This document shows positions 1-5,925 of a DNA stretch of 16,412 nucleotides, piece after piece. The position numbers and the translations under genes were made by a program. The first letter of the stretch is position 1. Every line of letters begins with the position of its first letter. Source of the DNA: JAICKN01 sp036491415 (GTDB taxonomy: Bacteria; Acidobacteriota; Terriglobia; Terriglobales; Acidobacteriaceae). Below the pieces are notes generated by a model. The model was not told where the DNA came from and ran no database searches. It saw only the letters and a program-made list of their open reading frames with translations. The stretch is taken from assembly GCA_036491415.1 (NCBI GenBank), contig DASXCC010000089.1, positions 1-16,412 on the forward strand, in the 5' to 3' direction.

Positions 1-120
1 GAGCGAAAATGTGTCCGCGGGAAGACGAATGTGTCAGGCAGCACACAGCAACCACAAGGTAAACCTTTGATTCTGCGGGCCATCCCCTGCCGGTGAGTGC
101 CGGGTATTTGTGATTGAATG
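1..120. other. Left-edge sequence, no gene recognised
   Basis: No start codon with a ribosome site and no recognisable protein tail is visible. All three plus-strand frames from base 1 close within about 100 bp, so the end of a preceding gene cannot be excluded. The octamer AATGTGTC occurs twice, at 8-15 and 28-35, which may be chance. No convincing promoter for the downstream rluD-like gene was found here. Confidence 0.4.
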
Positions 121-164
121 CTAGAAGTTTAAAAAAACTAGAAGTTTAACAACCCAGACGTTTA
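121..164 (+). repeat. Short degenerate tandem repeat before rluD
   Basis: CTAGAAGTTTAA occurs perfectly at 121-132 and 138-149, a 17-bp period. A third degenerate copy (CCAGACGTTTA) lies at 154-164 and runs into the AGGA ribosome site of rluD at 164-167. The repeats are seen directly. Their role, for example as protein-binding direct repeats or replication slippage, is unknown. Confidence 0.6.
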
Positions 165-170
165 GGAACG

Positions 171-1178
171 ATGCCCGATTCTTTCCCGATTACGCTGCAC
201 GCCGCTCCCAAAGATGCCGGCAAGCGCCTCGATCAATTTCTTGCCTCGCATCTTACGGAGACAAGCCGGGCGCGGGTGCAGCAGTTGATTGCTGAACAGA
301 AAGCCCTGGTGAATGAGGCCGTGGTGAAGCCTTCCTATCGGCTGCAGGGAGACGAGCAAATCGCGATCCTCGGTGCCGTCCAGGTTGCGCCTCTGCGGGC
401 CATCGCCGAGGACATTCCGCTTGATCTCGTCTATGAAGACGACGACCTTGTCGCGGTAAACAAACCTGCGGGAATGATGGTCCATGCCGGAGCGGGCGCT
501 ACCGAAGAGGAACGCAATCGTGGAACGCTGGTGAATGCGTTGTTGCATCGTTTCGGAAAGTTGTCAGGAGTTGGAGGTGAACTGCGGCCGGGAATCGTCC
601 ATCGCCTCGATAAAGCAACCAGCGGATTAATTATCGTTGCGAAAAATGACGAAGCCCACCGTCGGCTGGGTTCCTTATTCTCCCATCGCGAGATTAAAAA
701 GAAATACATTGCGCTTGTTCACGGATGGTTGAAGCAAGACCACGGCACCGTCAACAGCGCCATCAGCCGCGACAGGATCCACCGCACGCGCATGACAACC
801 CGGCGTCCCGGTGGACGCGACGCCATCACCCACTACCAGGTCCTGCAACGGATCGATTCGCCGTTCGGAAAGCTCAGTTTAATCGAGTTGAAGATCGATA
901 CCGGACGCACCCACCAGATCCGCGTGCATCTCTCGTCTTTGGGGCATCCGGTGGTTGGCGATACCTTGTATGGAGCGCCGCGTGAAATGACCGCGAAAGG
1001 CCCGCCCAAGCAGACTCTCGCGCTATCCCGGAATTTTCTTCATGCGGCAGCGTTGGAGTTTGTCCATCCGAAGACGAAACATCTCCATTCGTTATCGGCC
1101 CCTTTACCCTCTGAACTTGATAATTTTTTGAGCCGCCTTGGGTGTGCGTATAATGGAAGCAACAATGAGGGCTCGTAG
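171..1178 (+). CDS. rluD: RluA/RluD-family 23S rRNA pseudouridine synthase
   Basis: This cytoplasmic enzyme isomerises uridine to pseudouridine in rRNA. The 335-residue length is normal for RluD. Residues 18-70 form an S4 RNA-binding domain (KRLDQFLASHL...). The catalytic domain begins near residue 85 with LVYEDDDLVAVNKPAGMMVH and carries the family signature HRLDKATSG, with catalytic Asp147. Later motifs GRTHQIRVHL and GHPVVGDTLYG are also typical. The ATG at 171 is chosen because AGGA at 164-167 lies just upstream and the S4 domain starts soon after. The gene ends 14 bp inside the next CDS, suggesting translational coupling. RluD (helix 69) is the best guess, but an RluA-family paralog with other targets cannot be excluded. 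Confidence 0.93.
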   Translation: MPDSFPITLHAAPKDAGKRLDQFLASHLTETSRARVQQLIAEQKALVNEAVVKPSYRLQGDEQIAILGAVQVAPLRAIAEDIPLDLVYEDDDLVAVNKPAGMMVHAGAGATEEERNRGTLVNALLHRFGKLSGVGGELRPGIVHRLDKATSGLIIVAKNDEAHRRLGSLFSHREIKKKYIALVHGWLKQDHGTVNSAISRDRIHRTRMTTRRPGGRDAITHYQVLQRIDSPFGKLSLIELKIDTGRTHQIRVHLSSLGHPVVGDTLYGAPREMTAKGPPKQTLALSRNFLHAAALEFVHPKTKHLHSLSAPLPSELDNFLSRLGCAYNGSNNEGS

Positions 1179-2361
1179 TATCAGTTTTGTTCTGGTCGGC
1201 TTGGCAGGCTTTTTGTTGCCAGCAATGGCGCAGACTTCCACGGACGATTTACCTTCCGCTCCCTCGGCAACAGTCCAGCAGAAACAAGCGGCCCGAAAAC
1301 CTCAGCCTCCACCACCAGCTCCAGCGCAGCCAGCGGCGAATGCGCCCGATCCACAAGCGCAGCCAGCCCAAGCGACGCCAAAAGATTCCACCACTAAAAA
1401 TTCCAGCACAAGCGGCGCTTCGCCCTCGCAGTCAGGCGCAGCCCAGACCCAGAAAAAACCTGTGGACAAGAATGTAGACGGCGCGTTGCTGGACCCCAAT
1501 GATGCGGATGATTCCGGCGGCCCTCCGGGGTTCAGGGTGCGTGTAAACGAAGTCAATCTGGTTTTCACCGTGATGGACAAGCACGGCCATTACGTGAAGG
1601 ACCTGAAGAAAGATGATTTTGACGTCATCGATAACGACATGGCGGCGAAACGCATTCGCAGCTTTCAGAACGAAACCGATCTGCCGCTTCAGGTCGGTCT
1701 GCTGATCGACGCGAGCAACTCCATCCGCGAGCGCTTCAAGTTCGAGCAGGAGTCGGCCGTCGAATTTCTGAATGACACAATTCGCAGGAACTATGACAAA
1801 GCATTTGTCATCGGCTTCGATGTAACTCCCGACGTCACCCAGGACTTCACCGATGATACCGAAGCGCTTTCCAAGGGAATTCGCGTGTTGCAGCCGGGCG
1901 GTGGCACGGCGCTTTTCGACGCTCTTTATTTTGCCTGTCGCGATAAGTTGATGAAGGAAAAGCAGACCGGGCCGGTGCGGAAGGCAATCATTCTTCTGAC
2001 CGACGGCGAAGATAACCTCAGTCACGTAACTCGTGAGGAAGCCATTGAAATGGCGCAGCGAGCAGAAGTCACGGTTTATACCATCAGCACAAACCTGACG
2101 AACGGAGGCGGTGAGGGAGACAAGATACTGCAACGCATCGCCGATGCTACCGGCGGCCGGTCCTATCGACCGTTCCAATTAACAGATGTGGCCGACGCCT
2201 TCGGCAAGATTCAGGAAGAGCTTCGTAGCCAATATGCTCTTTCTTATCTGCCTCCGCAATTTGCTCTGGATGGAAGTTTCCACACGGTCGAAATCATCGC
2301 TAAGAACCACAAGGGCCTGCACGTGCGCAGCAAGCACGGCTACTACGCTCCTGTTGAATAA
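1165..2361 (+). CDS. VWFA-related acidobacterial secreted protein (paralog 1, intact MIDAS)
   Basis: This is an exported von Willebrand factor A-like protein of 398 residues. Residues 1-22 are a Sec signal peptide (MRARSISF..., AMA-Q cleavage). Residues 23-118 are a Pro/Ala/Gln-rich linker opening with DDLPSAPS. The acidobacterial VWFA-related fold runs from about residue 128 (NLVFTVMDKHGHYV, KDDFDVIDN) to GYYAP at the C-terminus. The metal site is complete: Asp182-x-Ser184-x-Ser186, Thr248 in GGGTALFDA and Asp280 in LLTDGED. The ATG at 1165 is preferred over the TTG at 1138 and ATG at 1153, because GGAAG at 1155-1159 has ideal spacing and a clean signal peptide begins there. It overlaps rluD by 14 bp. 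The family has no established biochemical role; metal-dependent protein adhesion at the cell surface is an inference. Confidence 0.88.
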   Translation: MRARSISFVLVGLAGFLLPAMAQTSTDDLPSAPSATVQQKQAARKPQPPPPAPAQPAANAPDPQAQPAQATPKDSTTKNSSTSGASPSQSGAAQTQKKPVDKNVDGALLDPNDADDSGGPPGFRVRVNEVNLVFTVMDKHGHYVKDLKKDDFDVIDNDMAAKRIRSFQNETDLPLQVGLLIDASNSIRERFKFEQESAVEFLNDTIRRNYDKAFVIGFDVTPDVTQDFTDDTEALSKGIRVLQPGGGTALFDALYFACRDKLMKEKQTGPVRKAIILLTDGEDNLSHVTREEAIEMAQRAEVTVYTISTNLTNGGGEGDKILQRIADATGGRSYRPFQLTDVADAFGKIQEELRSQYALSYLPPQFALDGSFHTVEIIAKNHKGLHVRSKHGYYAPVE

Positions 2362-2372
2362 CTACTAAGAAT

Positions 2373-3437
2373 CTATTCTTCCGAATGCGCCATGGCGTAA
2401 TATCCGGCGCGCGCCTGCACTCTGTAATCTTTTACCTTGGGGCGAATCTCTACGCGGCGGAAGGTGTTGTCTTTTTTGGAATTGCTGGGTACATATCCGA
2501 TGTTGTACTGGCTGCGCAATTCATTGGAGATTTGGTCGAAGGCCTGCTTTAGTTTGTCCGCTTTATTACCCACTTCAATGACGCGGCCTCCAGTTTGCTC
2601 GGTCAGCTTTTTCATCGCGCTGTCGCCCGAGTAACCGCCAAAGCCATACGCGCCGCGATCGGCAATCAAGAGAACATAGACAATACTGTCGGCTTTCTGC
2701 GCGGCTTCTACGGCGTCGATTAATTTCAACTTGCTTCCCTGGTCTTCACCGTCGGTGAGCAGGATCATGGCTTTGCGGCCGACTTCTTTAGACAATTCAT
2801 CGTGTGACGCCAAATAAACCGCGTCATAAAGCAGCGTTCCCTGGGGCGTTGCGCTGCATGGCAACGGTCCGCCTCCCATGCCCGGAATGCCGCAGCTGGA
2901 AGTGGGAGCGTTGATGGTGGTGCTGTTCAACGCGGCACGCAGTGAATGACCGTTATTAGTGAAGTCCTGCAACAGATTCACGTCCACATCAAAGCTCAGA
3001 ACAAAGGCTTCGTCTTTGGGACGGAGAATTTCATTCAGGAAATTGGCCCCGACTTCCTTTTCCATGCCCAGAACTCGTTGTTGGCTTCCGCTCGTGTCGA
3101 TTAAAATTCCTAACGTAAGAGGCAGATCGGAGTTGGCCGTGAAATACTTAATCGTTTCCGGCTTGCCGTCCTCGAACAGGTCGAAGTCAACTTTTGTCAG
3201 GTTGGGAATCAGGCCGCCCTTTTTGTCTTTGACATTAAAGAAGAGCTGCACGACGTCGACATTTACCTTGAGCGTTTCGGCGGAATCATCCTGCTTGGTC
3301 TGATCGTCCTGATCTTGCGGCTGGTTTTGTTCTTGCCCGGCGAGTTGCGGGATTCTCTGTGCGAGTGCCGTCCCGGAAAGCAAGCCAGCCAGAAGCAGAG
3401 TGCTAACTAATTGCAGCGAATGGGTTTTTGCTGTCAC
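2373..3437 (-). CDS. VWFA-related acidobacterial secreted protein (paralog 2, intact MIDAS)
   Basis: This 354-residue exported protein belongs to the same family as its two neighbours. A signal peptide covers residues 1-26 (cleavage near TALA-Q), followed by a short Gln/Asp-rich acidic linker to residue 55. The VWFA-related core starts at VNVDVVQLFFNVKDKKGGLIPNL and ends at GYYAMAHSEE. All MIDAS residues are present: Asp114, Ser116 and Ser118 (DTSGS), Thr201 (PQGTLLYDA) and Asp229 (LLTDGED). An insertion at 178-197 carries Cys182 and Cys194, a possible disulfide. The start is GTG at 3437-3435, with an AG-rich stretch (AGAGA) upstream as ribosome site. It converges on paralog 1 with only 11 bp between stop codons, so the two 3' ends may overlap as antisense transcripts. 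The function is unknown. Confidence 0.88.
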   Translation of the reverse strand: MTAKTHSLQLVSTLLLAGLLSGTALAQRIPQLAGQEQNQPQDQDDQTKQDDSAETLKVNVDVVQLFFNVKDKKGGLIPNLTKVDFDLFEDGKPETIKYFTANSDLPLTLGILIDTSGSQQRVLGMEKEVGANFLNEILRPKDEAFVLSFDVDVNLLQDFTNNGHSLRAALNSTTINAPTSSCGIPGMGGGPLPCSATPQGTLLYDAVYLASHDELSKEVGRKAMILLTDGEDQGSKLKLIDAVEAAQKADSIVYVLLIADRGAYGFGGYSGDSAMKKLTEQTGGRVIEVGNKADKLKQAFDQISNELRSQYNIGYVPSNSKKDNTFRRVEIRPKVKDYRVQARAGYYAMAHSEE

Positions 3438-3526
3438 AAATTTTTCTCTGGGTTTTTGCTAAGTTGTAGCTCTGGAAACTTAGATGCACCAAGTCAAGCC
3501 TTTAAAGCATCCTAAGGGCAGAACAA

Positions 3527-3538
3527 TTAGAATTCTAA
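3527..3538. promoter_or_regulatory. Perfect 12-bp palindrome between divergent VWFA genes, possible face-to-face -10 boxes
   Basis: TTAGAATTCTAA is a perfect palindrome, so TAGAAT (5 of 6 to TATAAT) reads on both strands. On the minus strand a partial -35 (AAGACA) lies 17 bp away at 3560-3555. The plus-strand -35 is poor. It lies in the 124-bp spacer left if paralog 3 starts at 3562. It could be a shared promoter or operator, or chance. Confidence 0.3.
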
Positions 3539-3561
3539 GATCGAAGGCACGGATTGTCTTT

Positions 3562-4953
3562 ATGAAAGCACGTAAGCGGTGGTTTGGACTCGGATTTCTA
3601 TTGTTAATTTGCGTGGTTGGCATCGCCCAGCAACAGCAAGACCAGAAGAAACAAGACGATATTCCAGACGCGCCCACGGTCAGCAATCAACCGGCGCCGG
3701 CCAATCCTTTGCCGCCGCCGACATCCCATGTGCCGCTTCCGAGCGCCTCCGAGTCTACTTCCCAGCCGCCACCGGACGAGAACACGCCGCCACCCAGCAG
3801 TTCCAGCGTGGTGCCGAAGGAAGATCCGAACAATCCGTTCCCTGAGTCTGAAACCGATGTCCCAAAGACCGACGCGGACAAGCCGCCGATCAATATCCAA
3901 ACCGTTCCCCAGGGTGGTGCGACCGACGAAAATGGCTCAGCTCTGCAGGACTTCACGGTTGTTTCGAACGTAAACCAGGTCATTATTCCGGTCAGAGTCG
4001 TGGACGATAAAGGAGTCATGATCAATGGCCTGACTCCCAAGGATTTTGCCGTGTATGAGAACGGCGCGCGGCAGAAAATGAACTTTTTTACCAGCGACCC
4101 ATTTGCTCTTTCCGTAGCGGTGATTGTTGACCTGGGTATGCCGGACTCCGCTTTGCAGAAGGTGAACCAGACATTTACGGCGCTGCAAGGATCGTTTACT
4201 TCCTATGATGAGGTGGCCGTCTATACCTACACCAGTGCGGTCGGAGAAGTCTCGGATTTCAACGCAGCGGGAAGGAAATTGGCGGCTGTGTTGGACGATC
4301 TAAAGACGGTGCGCGGACACAATGACGGTGTCCCCGTCATGGGTGGGCCTTTTGGACCGCAAGGGCCCTCGATCAACGGCGCGCCCGCCGATCCCAGTGC
4401 TCCGCTTACCCGGACGCCGCCGAAAGAATCTCACGTCCTGAATGATGCCATCTTGAAAGCGGCTTTTGACCTGAGCAAACGCGACAAAGCACGTCGCAAA
4501 ATCATCTTCGTGATTAGCGAAGGGCGAGAATACCGAAGCAAAGCCAGCTATAGGGACGTTCTCCGGGTCTTGTTGACCAATAACATCATGGTCTACGGAA
4601 TTGGCACCGCAGAAACTGCATTGCCCGGTTACAGCAAGGTTGCAAAGCTGCATGTTCCACTCATGGGCTACAGCGATATTTTGCCCAAGTACGCTTCGGC
4701 CACAGGTGGGGAAGTGACGAACGAATATTCGCGGATGGCCATCGACGATGCTTATGCGAAGATCATGCACGACGCGCGCACCCAATACACACTTGGATAC
4801 GTAACGCATCCAGCAGCGGGCGGCCCGAATTCCTATAGAGAGGTCGAGGTTCGGGTGGACCGTCCGGATTGTTCCCAGTATGCGGCGCCGTGCATCAAGA
4901 CGTTTGCAAAAGCGGGATACTATCCGTTGCCCCCATCTCAGAGCGCAAGGTAA
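3562..4953 (+). CDS. VWFA-related acidobacterial secreted protein (paralog 3, degenerate MIDAS)
   Basis: This exported protein has 463 residues from ATG 3562. Residues 1-23 form a Sec signal peptide (MKARKRW then a hydrophobic stretch to GIAQ). Residues 24-130 are a Pro/Ser-rich linker that again opens with a DD-P-AP motif (DDIPDAPT). The VWFA-related core runs from about 133 (VVSNVNQVIIPVRVVDDKGVM) to GYYPLPP. The metal-site positions are lost: DLGMP at 190-194 replaces DxSxS, His291 stands where paralog 1 has Thr248, and SEGRE replaces TDGED. A Gly/Pro-rich insertion covers about 255-288. The frame extends up to an ATG at 3484 with a fair GGAAA site, but that start would add 26 residues before the signal peptide and leave only 46 bp for divergent promoters, so 3562 is preferred. 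The function is unknown. Confidence 0.85.
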   Translation: MKARKRWFGLGFLLLICVVGIAQQQQDQKKQDDIPDAPTVSNQPAPANPLPPPTSHVPLPSASESTSQPPPDENTPPPSSSSVVPKEDPNNPFPESETDVPKTDADKPPINIQTVPQGGATDENGSALQDFTVVSNVNQVIIPVRVVDDKGVMINGLTPKDFAVYENGARQKMNFFTSDPFALSVAVIVDLGMPDSALQKVNQTFTALQGSFTSYDEVAVYTYTSAVGEVSDFNAAGRKLAAVLDDLKTVRGHNDGVPVMGGPFGPQGPSINGAPADPSAPLTRTPPKESHVLNDAILKAAFDLSKRDKARRKIIFVISEGREYRSKASYRDVLRVLLTNNIMVYGIGTAETALPGYSKVAKLHVPLMGYSDILPKYASATGGEVTNEYSRMAIDDAYAKIMHDARTQYTLGYVTHPAAGGPNSYREVEVRVDRPDCSQYAAPCIKTFAKAGYYPLPPSQSAR

Positions 4954-5048
4954 GTTTCCCAACTCTGGAATAGGGAAAATTCCTTAATTGTTTGGGGCGT
5001 GTGTGTCATTTAGTAACGGCAGTAACCTGCCGGTAACCCCTGCTCGTG

Positions 5049-5057
5049 TGATATAAA
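5049..5057 (+). promoter_or_regulatory. Extended -10 promoter candidate for mglA
   Basis: TGATATAAA matches the extended -10 form TGnTATAAT with one mismatch. No good -35 is visible, which is tolerated by extended -10 promoters. Initiation near 5064 would give a leader of about 78 nt before the TTG start of mglA. Nothing else is recognised in the 4954-5141 spacer. Confidence 0.45.
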
Positions 5058-5130
5058 ACCAGAGTATCAATCCAAGTTTATTCAGCGGCAGAATCTCTTG
5101 CGCAATTGTGCTGTGTCTGCCGCAGGGTTA

Positions 5131-5138
5131 GAGGAAAG
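5131..5138 (+). promoter_or_regulatory. Strong ribosome-binding site selecting a TTG start
   Basis: GAGGAAAG ends 3 nt before TTG at 5142, and its AGGA core is 6 nt upstream. This site and the exact alignment of the following residues with known MglA N-termini (MSFIN) fix the start at TTG 5142. The in-frame upstream start at 5106 would add 12 Cys/Arg-rich residues with no family counterpart. Confidence 0.8.
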
Positions 5139-5141
5139 TCT

Positions 5142-5729
5142 TTGAGTTTCATTAATTTCGCAGCTCGCGAGATCAACTGCAAGATCGTTTACTATGGCGC
5201 CGGATTAGGCGGCAAGACGACGAACCTGCAGCACATCTACCAGAAAACTGCCGAACAGCAGAAAGGTAAGATGATTTCGCTGGCTACGGAGACCGAACGT
5301 ACGCTGTTCTTTGACTTCCTGCCCTTAGAACTTGGTTCGGTCCGCGGTTTTAAGACCCGTATCCATCTCTATACTGTTCCCGGCCAGGTTTTCTACGACG
5401 CCAGCCGCAAACTGATTCTTCGCGGCGTGGATGGCATCGTTTTCGTGGCTGATTCCCAGCAGGAACGCATGGATGCGAACATCGAAGCGCTCGATAACCT
5501 GATGGATAATCTGAAAGAGCATGGATACGACTTCAACAAGATTCCTTATGTTTTACAGTTGAACAAGCGGGATCTGCCAAACATTCTGCCCGTGGACGCG
5601 CTGACCAAGGAACTTCGCCGCAAGAATGAAGCGGTGCTCGAAGCTGTGGCATTTCAAGGTCAGGGAGTGTTCGAGACTTTAAAAGAAATTGCCCGTCAGG
5701 TTCTCGTGGAATTAAAAGCCGGCGGATAA
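5142..5729 (+). CDS. mglA: MglA-type small Ras-like GTPase
   Basis: The product is a 195-residue GTPase, the same length as Myxococcus MglA as I recall it. In Myxococcus, MglA sets cell polarity and drives gliding and type IV pilus motility. The sequence follows MglA closely: MSFINFAAREINCKIVYYG, P-loop GAGLGGKTT (19-27, Lys25), the switch region with TERTLFFDFLP, PM3 as TVPGQ (Thr78 replacing the usual Asp of Ras DTAGQ, an MglA hallmark), and NKRD (141-144) for guanine specificity. It starts at TTG with a strong GAGGAAAG site. No mglB (roadblock GAP) gene lies on either side within the window, so its partner must be elsewhere or absent. It stands alone, between VWFA paralog 3 and a convergent M48 protease gene. 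Confidence 0.92.
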   Translation: MSFINFAAREINCKIVYYGAGLGGKTTNLQHIYQKTAEQQKGKMISLATETERTLFFDFLPLELGSVRGFKTRIHLYTVPGQVFYDASRKLILRGVDGIVFVADSQQERMDANIEALDNLMDNLKEHGYDFNKIPYVLQLNKRDLPNILPVDALTKELRRKNEAVLEAVAFQGQGVFETLKEIARQVLVELKAGG

Positions 5730-5804
5730 CTTCCTCCGCGCCTCGGTAGGACAATCCTTCGTACTTGCTACTTCACAGTTTTATATCCATCAAACATTTC
5801 AAAC

Positions 5805-5870
5805 CTTGTCATTCTTCGACTCCATGTATCGCTCGCAAGCGAGCAATCCCACTTCGCTCAACACGACAAG
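5805..5870. repeat. 66-bp foldback (REP/MITE-like) intergenic repeat
   Basis: The element begins CTTGTCATTCTTCGAC and ends with ACGACAAG, whose reverse complement begins CTTGTCGTGTT. These imperfect terminal inverted repeats match at 8 of the first 11 positions. In the centre is a perfect inverted repeat, GCTCGC-AA-GCGAGC (5831-5844). Read on the minus strand it contains TTGAGCGAAG and TCGAAGAATGACA. These words resemble an intergenic repeat family I recall from acidobacterial and other genomes; that recognition is from memory. It lies between the convergent mglA and M48 genes, and TTTTT follows its right end on the plus strand, so it might also help terminate mglA transcription. Confidence 0.55.
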
Positions 5871-5925
5871 TTTTTAGTGTGCGATTTTGAAAAGAGAATA
5901 GCGGTGAGCGAAGGCCTGTTCACTT

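Noticed and set aside
1432..2178. 248-codon minus-strand open frame opposite VWFA paralog 1
   Set aside because: It lies entirely antisense to a protein with complete family motifs and has no ribosome site or recognisable sequence.
4300..4962. 220-codon minus-strand open frame opposite VWFA paralog 3
   Set aside because: It is antisense to the conserved VWFA core, and its translation shows no domain or signal.
4966..4985. GGAAAATTCC as a terminator of VWFA paralog 3
   Set aside because: The stem would be only about four base pairs with no T run, too weak to call.
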